Origin: Ferruginibacter paludis
GTDB taxonomy: Bacteria > Bacteroidota > Bacteroidia > Chitinophagales > Chitinophagaceae
Direction: 5' to 3'
Length of the DNA stretch: 64,000 bases
Assembly: GCF_030409685.1 (NCBI RefSeq)
Contig: NZ_JAUFQJ010000015.1
Span: 62,001 to 126,000, forward strand
In this document: positions 42,301 to 51,060 of the stretch, piece after piece
Layout of the letters: every line of letters begins with the position of its first letter
How positions within the stretch are numbered: position 1 is the first letter of the stretch
Program-made: the position numbers and the translations under genes
Notes under the pieces: model-generated
What the model saw: the letters and a program-made list of their open reading frames with translations, nothing else
The model's database searches: none
What the model was told of the DNA's origin: nothing

Positions 42301-43347
42301 TTATAACACCTGGTCTGCTATGTTATTTTCTTTAATCACCAGCTGAGATTCAAGAATTATTTTATAGTACGTATTTGTTCCTTCCTGTCCGCTGTCCTTA
42401 TTGCTCAGCAGTTCCAGCAAAGTTTCGGTTGCTTTTTGGCCCTGCAGGTAGGGAAACTGTTCTACCGAAGCCATGGGGGGAAAGGCCGTATAATGGCTGA
42501 TAGGCAAATTGGCATAGCTCACAAAGCAAATGTCTTTGTTGATGCGTAACTTTTGCCTGCGGGCATACTGCACCGCATCCAAAGCAACATAATCGTTGAA
42601 GACTACAATGGCCGTGGGCTTACGTTTCAGCTTTAATAAATGTTCAGTTGCAGCGTAAACCTTATCGGTACTTAAATCGCAGTTTACCACCAGGGTAGGG
42701 TCAAATTTCAACCTGTTTTTTTTCATAGCCTGTATGTAGCCTTCTTCTCTTTCTTTGCTGGCAGCCAGTTTTTCAGGTCCGTTTAACATACCGATTACAC
42801 GGTGGCCTTTCTTTATTAAAAAATTGATTGCCTGTATAGTGCCCGAGATTAAATTGCAGGCGACATAATGAATATCGGGCATGTCTGGTATCCTGTCGAA
42901 AAAAACAACGGGTATATTATATCTTTTTAAGGATTCAAAGTGATCGTAGTTATTGGTTTTATTGGCGATGGAAACCAGCAGGCCATCCACGCGGTGGCTT
43001 TTCATAGTTTCAATAATTTGTTTTTCTTTTTCTTCACTATCATGCGATTGTCCCATCAGCACCGTATACTTATTTTTATAGGCACAATCTTCAATACCGC
43101 TGATAGCCGCCGAAAAAAATGCTTCCGAAAGCTCAGGCAATACCACACCAATGGTAAATGTTTTTCGCTGCTGAAAAAAGATGGCCGTTTGGTTGGGCTC
43201 GTAATTCAATTCCTTCGCCAGCTCCTGCACCCGCATTTTTGTACGCAGGCCAATGCTGCTATGATTATGCAAGGCCCTTGAAACGGTAGAGGCAGAAATA
43301 TTCAATCGCCTGGCAATTTCGGTAATGGTCGGCAGTTTGTTTTCCAT
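42301..43347 (-). CDS. LacI family transcriptional regulator (348 aa)
   Basis: Sugar-responsive repressor. Residues 1-60 are the LacI helix-turn-helix and hinge (PTITEIARRLNISASTVSRA, LHNHSSIGLRTKMRVQELAKELNYEPN). The rest is a periplasmic-binding-protein-like effector domain (FTIGVVLPELSEAFFSAAIS, DGLLVSIANKTNNYDHFE, VVFFDRIPDMPDIHYVACNL, GHRVIGMLNGPEKLAASKER). Matching operator boxes lie 40-53 bp before its own start and before the downstream kinase gene. This suggests autoregulation and control of the kinase. The likely effector is an amino sugar or its phosphate, by context only. Divergent from nagB with 261 bp between. Confidence 0.93.
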   Translation of the reverse strand: MENKLPTITEIARRLNISASTVSRALHNHSSIGLRTKMRVQELAKELNYEPNQTAIFFQQRKTFTIGVVLPELSEAFFSAAISGIEDCAYKNKYTVLMGQSHDSEEKEKQIIETMKSHRVDGLLVSIANKTNNYDHFESLKRYNIPVVFFDRIPDMPDIHYVACNLISGTIQAINFLIKKGHRVIGMLNGPEKLAASKEREEGYIQAMKKNRLKFDPTLVVNCDLSTDKVYAATEHLLKLKRKPTAIVVFNDYVALDAVQYARRQKLRINKDICFVSYANLPISHYTAFPPMASVEQFPYLQGQKATETLLELLSNKDSGQEGTNTYYKIILESQLVIKENNIADQVL

Positions 43348-43386
43348 TTTGCAACTTATTAAAATTTATGCAGGCAGTAAAATATT

Positions 43387-43400
43387 TGTGCAAACGATTG
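43387..43400. promoter_or_regulatory. LacI-type operator between lacI and nagB genes
   Basis: TGTGCAAACGATTG is identical over 14 bases to the kinase-proximal box. It is 40 bp upstream of the LacI start and about 209 bp upstream of the nagB start, so autoregulation is the simpler reading. Confidence 0.6.
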
Positions 43401-43608
43401 TCATGCGCAATGCCCTATTTAACAGGCTCAGGCGATTTTTTACATAAAAAATTTTGATTTACTTTAGCGGCAATTAAAAATCAATCTCTTGACGCAACTG
43501 TCCAACTGTTTCTTAATCATCGTTATGTTCTCAGCCAGGCTTTGCCAATTAATAATCCTTTAAATACAGGTAAGAAAAACTACAATTCAACAAGCAAAAA
43601 ATGTATAA

Positions 43609-45528
43609 ATGAAACATAAAATTGACTTTACAGATTCACTCGAAAAAATTGCCGTCAAAATATTCCCCAACTCTGCGTCAGGATCAGTGTATGTGGCACA
43701 GGTAATTGCAGATTTGATCAGGACAAAAGAGGCCGAAGGAAAAAAATGTATCATTGGTTTGGCCACGGGCTCTTCACCCAAAACATTGTATGCCGAACTG
43801 GTGCGTATGCATAAAAACGAAGGGCTGAGTTTTAAAAATGTAATCACATTTAACCTGGACCAGTATTATCCCATGGAAGCCGATGCATTACAGAGCTACC
43901 ATTACTTTATGCGCAAAAATTTGTTTGAGCAAACTGATATTGATCCCAATAATTATTTTTTGCCAGATGGCATGGTGCCAAAAGATAAAGTAAAAGAACA
44001 CTGTGCAGCATACGAAAAAAAGATAGCAGATGCCGGTGGATTGGACCTGCAAATATTGGGAATTGGTGTAAACGGGCACATTGGTTTTAATGAACCCGGC
44101 AGCGGCATTTATTCAAAAACAAGATTGATTACTTTAGATAACAGTACCCGCATTGCAAACAGCTACGAATTTGGTAATATGAGCCAGGTGCCCCGTATGG
44201 CCATCACAATGGGAATTAGCACCATCTTAAAATCAAAAAAAATAATTTTAATGGCCTGGGGGCACGCTAAAGCGCCTGTTATACAAAAAGCAGTTGAAGA
44301 AGATGATACAGAAGAAATACCAGCTTCTTTATTACAGAATCATGATGACTGCACTTTTGTAGTAGACGAAAGCTGTGCAAGTGAACTTGCCCGTTTTAAA
44401 AAGCCCTGGCTTACGGGCGAGTGCGTTTGGACCGACACCATGATTAAGCGTGCGGTAGTCAACCTGGCGCTGGAGTTGAAAAAGCCGGTATTAAGCTTAA
44501 CCAACAATGACTATAATGATAACGGATTGAGCGATCTGCTGGTGGAAAGAAACGATGCATATGAAACCAATTTAAAAGTGTTTTATATGCTGCGGGATAG
44601 TATAACCGGCTGGCCGGGGGGCAAGCAAACAGAACAACGTTTTCACCACCCGGAAAGAAGTGAGCCGTTTCCAAAAAGATCAGTTATTTTTTCTCCTCAC
44701 CCTGATGATGATATTATCAGCATGGGCGGTACTTTCATGCGTTTGCACGACCAGGGCCACGAGGTGCACGTCGCTTATCAAACCAGCGGTAATATCGCGG
44801 TTACCGATGAATTTGTAACCAGGTTCATCGATTTTGCAGTGGGCTTCGAAAGCATGTTTGATATTGATGAAACAAAAAGTAAAACCATCCTGGAAAATGC
44901 GATTGCCTTTTTAAAAACAAAAAAATCTACGGAAATAGATACAGCCGAAATAAGGGCAATCAAAGGATTGATCAGAAGGTGCGAGGCGAAAGCTACCTGT
45001 AAATATGTAGGTCTTACAGATGCGCAAATACACTTTCAAAACCTGCCATTTTACGAAACAGGCACTATTGAAAAAAGTCCGATGGGAGAAGGAGACGTAA
45101 CGATAACTATTGAATTGCTAAGAAAAATAAAACCTCACCAGATATTTTGTGCAGGCGATTTCGCAGATCCGCATGGTACCCATAAAGTTTGTTTTGATGT
45201 TGTGATAGAAGCTTTGAAACGAATCAGGGCGGCCGGCGAGCCATGGCTGGATGACTGCTGGCTATGGCTTTATAAAGGAGCCTGGCAGGAATGGGATATT
45301 ACTGAAATTGAAATGGCCATACCTATGAGCCCCGACCAGGTGGTTAAGAAACGCAATGGCATTTTTATTCATCAATCTCAAAAAGATACCATACCATTCC
45401 AGGGAACAGATGACCGGGAATTCTGGCAGCGGGCTGAAGAACGCAATGCCAATACTGCAACATTATATGCGCAATTGGGATTAACTCAATATGCGGCAAT
45501 GGAAGCTTTCGTGAGATGGCATTATTAA
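43609..45528 (+). CDS. nagB: Glucosamine-6-phosphate deaminase fused to a PIG-L deacetylase-like domain (639 aa)
   Basis: Bifunctional-looking cytosolic enzyme of amino-sugar catabolism. The N-terminal half is NagB, converting glucosamine-6-phosphate to fructose-6-phosphate and ammonia: GLATGSSPKTLYAELVRMHK near residue 46, TFNLDQYYPM with the catalytic Asp, LGIGVNGHIGFNEPGS near 152, and TMGISTILKSKKIILMAWGH. The C-terminal half from about 355 is a PIG-L/LmbE-like domain with the zinc motif SPHPDDDIISMGGTFMRLHD near 362 and FCAGDFADPHGTHKVCFD with the later His. This fusion near 640 residues is known across Bacteroidota; the PIG-L activity may remove N-acetyl groups, which is inference. LacI regulator divergent upstream; hairpin terminator downstream. 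Confidence 0.93.
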   Translation: MKHKIDFTDSLEKIAVKIFPNSASGSVYVAQVIADLIRTKEAEGKKCIIGLATGSSPKTLYAELVRMHKNEGLSFKNVITFNLDQYYPMEADALQSYHYFMRKNLFEQTDIDPNNYFLPDGMVPKDKVKEHCAAYEKKIADAGGLDLQILGIGVNGHIGFNEPGSGIYSKTRLITLDNSTRIANSYEFGNMSQVPRMAITMGISTILKSKKIILMAWGHAKAPVIQKAVEEDDTEEIPASLLQNHDDCTFVVDESCASELARFKKPWLTGECVWTDTMIKRAVVNLALELKKPVLSLTNNDYNDNGLSDLLVERNDAYETNLKVFYMLRDSITGWPGGKQTEQRFHHPERSEPFPKRSVIFSPHPDDDIISMGGTFMRLHDQGHEVHVAYQTSGNIAVTDEFVTRFIDFAVGFESMFDIDETKSKTILENAIAFLKTKKSTEIDTAEIRAIKGLIRRCEAKATCKYVGLTDAQIHFQNLPFYETGTIEKSPMGEGDVTITIELLRKIKPHQIFCAGDFADPHGTHKVCFDVVIEALKRIRAAGEPWLDDCWLWLYKGAWQEWDITEIEMAIPMSPDQVVKKRNGIFIHQSQKDTIPFQGTDDREFWQRAEERNANTATLYAQLGLTQYAAMEAFVRWHY

Positions 45529-45552
45529 AATATAACCAACTTAAATTATAAC

Positions 45553-45580
45553 AAATGGGTGCAGCAAGGCACCCATTTTT
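45553..45580. terminator. Rho-independent terminator after nagB
   Basis: AAATGGGTGC (45553-45562) pairs with GCACCCATTT (45569-45578) around AGCAAG, followed by TTG and a T-rich stretch. It sits 24 nt after the nagB stop and could also end the short opposite-strand ORF at 45589. Confidence 0.85.
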
Positions 45581-45588
45581 GTTATTGT

Positions 45589-45738
45589 TTAAGCATCAAA
45601 GACGGAAAATATTTCTACAGTCTTTTTCCCACTCCATAATTTTATCCGCTGGTTGTGGAAATTGATTCCCACCTTATAAGCAATTTTATACTGAAACCAT
45701 TCTGGCACAATTATTAATCTTATAGTTTCGGTTTTCAT
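45589..45738 (-). CDS. Possible small protein (49 aa), unrecognised
   Basis: Short ORF in the gap between nagB and the YtxH gene, on the opposite strand. From ATG 45738 it reads MKTETIRLIIVPEWFQYKIA and ends with KTVEIFSVFDA. Codon use looks plausible for this genome and a terminator hairpin lies just beyond its stop. I see no signal peptide, motif or convincing promoter and know no homologue. It may be spurious. Confidence 0.25.
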   Translation of the reverse strand: MKTETIRLIIVPEWFQYKIAYKVGINFHNQRIKLWSGKKTVEIFSVFDA

Positions 45739-45820
45739 AGGATATTGGACAAAAAACGAGGCTGGATTTCTATCCTGGCTTCTCTTCTTAAATCCTTTTA
45801 ACAATAATTAATTAACAATC

Positions 45821-46081
45821 ATGAGCGCAAAAAGGAATTTATTAATCGGAGTCGGAATAGGAGCGGTATTGGGGATATTGTATGCGCCACATAAAGGTTC
45901 CAAGACCAGAAAGCTGATCGCTAAAAGAGGATCAGAATTTCGGGACGGATGGGAAAATTTAAAAGAAACTGTTGGTAATGTATTTGATAAGGGTGAACAA
46001 ACTAAAGACGAATTGTTAGATGAAGGTTCCGCCACTACTTCCTATGCAAGCGCTTCACTTCACGATCAATGGGACTTATAG
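45821..46081 (+). CDS. YtxH domain-containing protein (86 aa)
   Basis: Small protein with one N-terminal hydrophobic or glycine-rich helix (KRNLLIGVGIGAVLGILYAP) followed by a basic-acidic helical tail (HKGSKTRKLIAKRGSEFRDG, WENLKETVGNVFDKGEQ). This is the YtxH/gas-vesicle-protein-like pattern seen in small stress-associated envelope proteins. The APxKGxxTRKxIAKRG signature is typical. Molecular function is not established. It is followed by the converging ClC gene 87 bp away and is probably transcribed alone. Confidence 0.85.
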   Translation: MSAKRNLLIGVGIGAVLGILYAPHKGSKTRKLIAKRGSEFRDGWENLKETVGNVFDKGEQTKDELLDEGSATTSYASASLHDQWDL

Positions 46082-46167
46082 CAGTCGTTATTTAAAAGTA
46101 TTTATTCTCCGTTTATATCCATATTCCCCTTCCTTAATCCTATTTATATCTCGGTTTTTATTTATCC

Positions 46168-47949
46168 TTATTCATAGAGGTCTCCCTGCGATGCAAGTAT
46201 TTCCCGGTATTTATTAAACAATTTTGTTTTTGAAATAAAACCAGCAAACTTTTTATTTTCATCTAAAATTGGCAGGTACCAGCTTTGTGTAACGTCAAAC
46301 TTTTCCATTACGGTATGCATGTCCTGGTCTGTAGATAATATCGCTGCGGGTTTTTTCATCATAGATTTGATAGATACTGAATTATAACAATCAGGCTGAA
46401 ATAGCTTCTGCTTAATATCGTTTAATTCAACAATCCCCATAAACCGTTCTTTATTATCAACTACTGCAAAAATATTTTTTTCACTTCTTTTAATTACCTC
46501 AATCAGATCCTTTAATTTTTTATCCGGTTCAATACTTTCATATTGTTCCTGCAGCATGTCTGCTAATACAATTGAAGTCAATATGTTTCTTTCTTTTTTA
46601 TGCGTAAAAATCTGTCCTTCCATCGCCAGCTTTTTTGTTTCCATCGAGTAAGGCTCATAACTTTTTACAATAAAAAAAGAAATGGAAGAAACAATCATCA
46701 GCGGGATAAATAATTCATAGCCATTGGTAATTTCTGCAATTAGAAAGATAGCTGTCAATGGACAATACATTACGCCACTTAAAACGCCGGCCATTCCAAC
46801 CAAACTAAAATTACCTTCCGGTATTTTTATTACAGGGATATTATTAATCAGCTTAGAAAAAAAGAAACCCAGGTAGGAACCGGTAAACAAGGAAGGTGCA
46901 AAGTTGCCGCCATTACCGCCACCACCAATTGTGATGGCCGCAGCTACTGGCTTTAATAAAACGATAAAAGCCGTAAAGGCAACAAGCGCCCAGTTTTCAT
47001 TGAGCAAAGAAAACAGGGTAGTATTATCACTGAATTGTCTGAAGTCGCCATTGGCAACAATTTTTACACTTTTGTAGCCTTCTCCAAAAAGTGGTGGAAA
47101 AATAAAATAAATCAGCATAAGTATGCCTCCGCCCAGTAAAGCCTTTGCATAAGCATTGAGGGTGCTGCTGTGCAATTTTTTTTCTACTCTTTTAAAGGTT
47201 CTCGCATAATATAAGGAAACAAAGCCTGCCAGCAGGCCAAGTAAAATATAGAAAGGCACATTTTCGTAGTTGAAAGTTTGTTTCAAAACAAAATTAAACA
47301 GTGAAGCTTCCTGCAAAATTATTTTAGAACAAAGAGCGCCAACAACCGACGAAATAATTAATGGGATAAAATAACTAACAACAGTCTCTGTCAACAACAC
47401 TTCAATGGCAAAAATAACACCTGCAATTGGGGCGTTAAAAACGGCAGAAATTCCTGCTGCTGCACCGCAGGCAATCAGCAACGTACGTTCCTGGTAATTG
47501 AAGTCTGTTATGCGGGCAATGTTAGATCCCACTGCGGATCCTGTTGCAACAATCGGAGCTTCCAACCCAACCGAGCCGCCCAGGCCGACTGTTATTGAAC
47601 TGGTAATAATATGCAGGTAACTGTGTTTTAAAGGAATGAAAGAAGATTTCCGGGCAATGGCTTGTAAAACCATAGCAATGCCTTTTTCAATATGGCCGCC
47701 AAAAAAACGTTTTACGATAAACACCGTCAGCAATAACCCGAATGTGGGAAACAACAGGTATGCAAATTTTGTGGCAGGTATATGCTCTATCCAGTGCTGA
47801 ATATAATGTACCAGCGTTTTTAATAGCACCGCAACCATTCCTGATACGAAACCTGTCAGTGTGGCGATCACCATCAAAAACTGCATCCTGGTAACTTTAG
47901 TACGCAGAAATTGAAATATATATTGATAGAGTGCTTTGAAGAGTGCCAA
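46168..47949 (-). CDS. ClC family chloride channel/antiporter with CBS domains (593 aa)
   Basis: Inner-membrane chloride transporter. The ClC core spans about residues 20-430, with GGSVGLEAPIVATGSAVGSN near 130 retaining the gating Glu in GxxGLExP, and GGGGNGGNFAPSLFTGSYLG near 343 corresponding to the GxFxP anion motif. Two CBS domains follow (about 455-590: LADMLQEQYESIEPDKKLKD, IFAVVDNKERFMGIVELNDI, MMKKPAAILSTDQDMHTVME, YLPILDENKKFAGFISKTKL), which often bind adenine nucleotides and adjust activity. Whether it is a channel or a proton-coupled exchanger cannot be told from what I can see. Monocistronic on the - strand. Confidence 0.95.
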   Translation of the reverse strand: MALFKALYQYIFQFLRTKVTRMQFLMVIATLTGFVSGMVAVLLKTLVHYIQHWIEHIPATKFAYLLFPTFGLLLTVFIVKRFFGGHIEKGIAMVLQAIARKSSFIPLKHSYLHIITSSITVGLGGSVGLEAPIVATGSAVGSNIARITDFNYQERTLLIACGAAAGISAVFNAPIAGVIFAIEVLLTETVVSYFIPLIISSVVGALCSKIILQEASLFNFVLKQTFNYENVPFYILLGLLAGFVSLYYARTFKRVEKKLHSSTLNAYAKALLGGGILMLIYFIFPPLFGEGYKSVKIVANGDFRQFSDNTTLFSLLNENWALVAFTAFIVLLKPVAAAITIGGGGNGGNFAPSLFTGSYLGFFFSKLINNIPVIKIPEGNFSLVGMAGVLSGVMYCPLTAIFLIAEITNGYELFIPLMIVSSISFFIVKSYEPYSMETKKLAMEGQIFTHKKERNILTSIVLADMLQEQYESIEPDKKLKDLIEVIKRSEKNIFAVVDNKERFMGIVELNDIKQKLFQPDCYNSVSIKSMMKKPAAILSTDQDMHTVMEKFDVTQSWYLPILDENKKFAGFISKTKLFNKYREILASQGDLYE

Positions 47950-48120
47950 TTAAAAAATTTTAATTCAAAATTTTGTCATGCAAAGATAGGCTGACCTTAA
48001 TGTAATTCTTCACGGGATAATAAGGCCGGTTAATGAAAAGAGTAAAATGGACAGGTGATCCTTTAGCCGGCAATTTTTTTATTTATACCGGCGATAGTTT
48101 TAAACACTCTTGCCTGTTTT

Positions 48121-48822
48121 TCACCATCCCATAAATAACATGCCTGCGCCGCAAACAAAAATTGTTAAACCTCCCAATGCATGCACATAACGCTCCAGCC
48201 TTTCTGTTTTTACAAAAGCTATGCCCATAAAACCCAGCACCACCATTGCTATCATGGTAATCAATGTCACCGCTGTATAAATTGCTATCAACAAAATCAT
48301 GCCACCCCAACTGTTTTTTGCTGCAGGAAAATAGAGTAGCGGAATCATCGGTTCGCAGGGGCCTAAAATAAAAATGATAAACATTACCCAGGGCGTGATT
48401 TTATGCCGGTCTTGCGGCGCAACGGCCTCATCGTGGTGGTGTTGATATACATAAATTTCACCGTCGTTCTGCAGGTCAAAATGTTTATGGGGTTTGTTTT
48501 TATATGCCCGGTATAATCCCCACATGCCATATAGAAATCCAAACACCAGCATCACCCAGCCTGCAATGCCGCCACGAATATTTTCCATCCAGCTTAGTTT
48601 TGATAAACTCCAGCCAATGGCGGCGCCGCCCAAACCCAGCAGCACAGAGCTCCATACATGACCGCATCCGCAAACAACAGTCCAGCCAATGGTTTTCGCA
48701 AACGACCAGCCCCTTGATTTGGAGAGCGCAATAAAAGGCAAGTAGTGGTCAGGCCCCGAAACGGTGTGCAGGCAGGCAACAGAAACAGCAGCAAATATAA
48801 GTACCTGCATTTCAGATTGCAT
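48121..48822 (-). CDS. UreH-like nickel/urease accessory membrane permease (233 aa)
   Basis: Inner-membrane protein with about six helices, last gene of the urease operon. The first helix ends in ACLHTVSGPDHYLPFIALSK, whose HTxxGPDH motif (H19, D25, H26) resembles the HX4DH metal motif of nickel/cobalt transporters. A cytoplasmic or periplasmic loop is histidine-rich (NKPHKHFDL, YVYQHHHDEAV). A further conserved block is FILGPCEPMIPLLYFPA. Such UreH/HupE/TauE-like permeases supply nickel for urease; substrate is inferred from motif and context. The start at 48822 overlaps the ureD stop by 11 bases; MQVLIF at 48810 is an alternative with no overlap. Confidence 0.82.
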   Translation of the reverse strand: MQSEMQVLIFAAVSVACLHTVSGPDHYLPFIALSKSRGWSFAKTIGWTVVCGCGHVWSSVLLGLGGAAIGWSLSKLSWMENIRGGIAGWVMLVFGFLYGMWGLYRAYKNKPHKHFDLQNDGEIYVYQHHHDEAVAPQDRHKITPWVMFIIFILGPCEPMIPLLYFPAAKNSWGGMILLIAIYTAVTLITMIAMVVLGFMGIAFVKTERLERYVHALGGLTIFVCGAGMLFMGW

Positions 48823-49618
48823 ACGGAATAATTGTATGGTGAGCGTTTAGCGGAAGAAGGCCTGCAATCATTTTTAAACAATCAAATAATTGCTCTGCTT
48901 TTTGACCAAGGATGCGAACAACGAGGCCGTTTATAGGTGCAGCCGTAATTCCAAAACTTGTATCTTTTTGCGCAGTTAATATTTCAGTTAGCTGTGCCAT
49001 TATTTCTTTTATATCTGCCTCTTCATTTAAATATATCAAACTGGCCTGGTGTGTAAAACCCTGCAACTGGCCGATGGTAGTTACATCAATCGATGCCGGC
49101 TGCATTAATAGATTTTCTTTTATTGCCAGGCGATCATTCACAAAAATTTCAGTAACGGTGTGGTATTTTGCAAACAGAAAAACTTCGCCATTTAGTTTTC
49201 GGCCACAGGTTAATATTTCACCAAAAACCAGGTTACAATTATCTGCTAAAAATATTTTATTGCGTGATGAAAACCCTGATTTTTGATGCGGTACGCAAGG
49301 ATGTGGAATAAAACAAAACGATGCACCTGCAGCAAGCCGGACTTCCATTTGCTGGCTGGCCTGTTCTGCCATTGTAAACAAACGCTGGTAAGATTGTGTG
49401 TGCAATTGCAACGAACAGTTTTGCTCCAGTTCAATATTGATCTTGTATTCGTCTCCATCCAGTATACCCGGCGAGGAGCTCATCAGCATTAAACTCATCG
49501 TATTACTATTTCTTTCTTCTGTAATATTGGCCACTTTAAATGGCGTAGTGCAATAGCAGTTTGTAAGCCGGGTGCTGTTGTTTATATAACTGGTCTGTAT
49601 CTTCAGTTCAGCCTTCAT
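48812..49618 (-). CDS. ureD: Urease accessory protein UreD (268 aa)
   Basis: Scaffold protein that binds apo-urease and recruits the UreF-UreG complex for nickel insertion. Recognisable blocks are LTNCYCTTPFKVANITEER, LMSSSPGILDGDEYKINIEL (the PGGIVAGD-like UreD motif in Bacteroidota form), LQLHTQSYQRLFTM, and FIPHPCVPHQKSGFSSRNKIFL. Length is standard. The start ATG overlaps the ureG stop by four bases, and its own stop overlaps the next gene, so translation is probably coupled. UreD is placed after ureG here rather than first. Confidence 0.92.
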   Translation of the reverse strand: MKAELKIQTSYINNSTRLTNCYCTTPFKVANITEERNSNTMSLMLMSSSPGILDGDEYKINIELEQNCSLQLHTQSYQRLFTMAEQASQQMEVRLAAGASFCFIPHPCVPHQKSGFSSRNKIFLADNCNLVFGEILTCGRKLNGEVFLFAKYHTVTEIFVNDRLAIKENLLMQPASIDVTTIGQLQGFTHQASLIYLNEEADIKEIMAQLTEILTAQKDTSFGITAAPINGLVVRILGQKAEQLFDCLKMIAGLLPLNAHHTIIPYAI

Positions 49619-50253
49619 CTGTACAGTGCAGGTTCGGTAACAGGTTCCAGCAATGCATACTTTTTTATCCAGCCGATAACACTCTCCAAACCTTGCAGGC
49701 TCATGAGGTTGGTAAAAATAAAAGGATTGCCATTGCGCATTTTGCGGGCATCACTTTCCATTACCAGCAGGTCGGCATTCACATAAGGAGCAAGATCAAT
49801 TTTATTGATCACCAATAAATCACTCCTGGTAATACCGGGACCGCCCTTGCGGGGGATTTTATCACCTTCCGCCACATCAATTACAAAGATGGTAACGTCC
49901 GCAAGGTCCGGACTAAAAGTGGCGGATAAATTATCGCCACCACTTTCAATAAAAATAATTTGTACATCAGGAAAGCGTTGCGCCATTTCTTCCACAGCTT
50001 CCAGGTTCATGCTTGCATCTTCCCTGATTGCTGTGTGGGGGCAACCGCCCGTTTCAACACCGATAATTCTTTCGGCAGGAAGCAAACTGTTCTGCGTTAA
50101 AAACTCCGCATCTTCTTTTGTATAAATATCATTGGTAATTACAGCCAGGCTGTAGTCCTTGCTCATGGCCCTGCTCAGGCGTTCTATCAGTGCTGTTTTG
50201 CCAGAACCCACTGGCCCCGCTACGCCAATTTTTATGTAATTTCTTTCCGTCAT
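49615..50253 (-). CDS. ureG: Urease accessory GTPase UreG (212 aa)
   Basis: SIMIBI-class GTPase that delivers nickel to urease. P-loop GVAGPVGSGKTALIERL lies at residues 8-24. The conserved VITNDIYTKEDAEFL, RIIGVETGGCPHTAIREDAS (the Cys-Pro-His nickel-binding motif of UreG) and IIFIESGGDNLSATFSPDL follow, then LLVINKIDLAPYVNADL with the NKxD guanine motif. Length about 205-212 is normal. Four-base overlap with ureD and 120 bp from ureF. Confidence 0.97.
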   Translation of the reverse strand: MTERNYIKIGVAGPVGSGKTALIERLSRAMSKDYSLAVITNDIYTKEDAEFLTQNSLLPAERIIGVETGGCPHTAIREDASMNLEAVEEMAQRFPDVQIIFIESGGDNLSATFSPDLADVTIFVIDVAEGDKIPRKGGPGITRSDLLVINKIDLAPYVNADLLVMESDARKMRNGNPFIFTNLMSLQGLESVIGWIKKYALLEPVTEPALYR

Positions 50254-50373
50254 TTTAAATTTTTTGAAGCCAGCAGTTGTCTTTCAATTGAGCATCGTTG
50301 TGTCACTCCCTTTTACGGTTTCAGCTTTTTTCACCGCTTTCTCACAATCAACACATCAATAAATGATCAGGCA

Positions 50374-51060
50374 TTAAGACATGTATAACCTTGAATACAA
50401 TTGCTCGTGCTGCATGCAGGCAATATCAAAACCAGTACAGCACAAACCTATTAAATCTTTATCAGGTTCCATTGAATCCGTTACTAATTGTTGTATCATA
50501 GGCTGAAGCGAAAATAACAGTTCCTGCCCGTCCTGTTGCCCCAGGGGAATCAGTTTAACACTGTTGGTTACAAACCCTGCCGCTGCATTGTAATAAAAAC
50601 CGGTGAGTGCATCTTGTTTGTCAATACCCAATGCAGATGCATACATACCGAAAGCAATACAATAATGCCCGGCAGCTTGTTGTAATTGAATGGCCTTTTG
50701 GTATTGCGCTGTAAAACTTTTTTCACAAACTGGTTGAAATAGCTTTATTAAACGGATGCCCAGCTTCTGGCTTGCCTGACGTATTTCAGCCGGTAATTTT
50801 ACCGCATTGCATTCGTTATCGAGCACTGTTATTTTTGCAAAATCATTTTGTTTTGCAGCATCAAAAGCAAGGGAAACAAATGCTGCATCTGTGTATTGCA
50901 AATTGCGGGCAAGCATTTCTGTGATAAATGTTTTTGCTGTAGCCGCATTCTTTACAATCCCCTGCTGTACATACGTTTCTAAGCCCGCAGAGTGGGCGTA
51001 GCCGCCAATGGGCAAAGTGGGATCTGACAATTGTAGTAGACTTAACAGCGCAGTATTCAT
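50374..51060 (-). CDS. ureF: Urease accessory protein UreF (228 aa)
   Basis: All-helical accessory protein that acts with UreD and UreG in nickel insertion and checks GTPase timing. The start LLSLLQLSDPTLPIGGYAHS and the following GLETYVQQGIV are the UreF hallmark. Other conserved parts are DNECNAVKLPAEIRQASQKL, GHYCIAFGMYASALGID, and GFVTNSVKLIPLGQQDGQEL. Overlaps the ureE stop by four bases, pointing to a coupled operon. Confidence 0.95.
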   Translation of the reverse strand: MNTALLSLLQLSDPTLPIGGYAHSAGLETYVQQGIVKNAATAKTFITEMLARNLQYTDAAFVSLAFDAAKQNDFAKITVLDNECNAVKLPAEIRQASQKLGIRLIKLFQPVCEKSFTAQYQKAIQLQQAAGHYCIAFGMYASALGIDKQDALTGFYYNAAAGFVTNSVKLIPLGQQDGQELLFSLQPMIQQLVTDSMEPDKDLIGLCCTGFDIACMQHEQLYSRLYMS

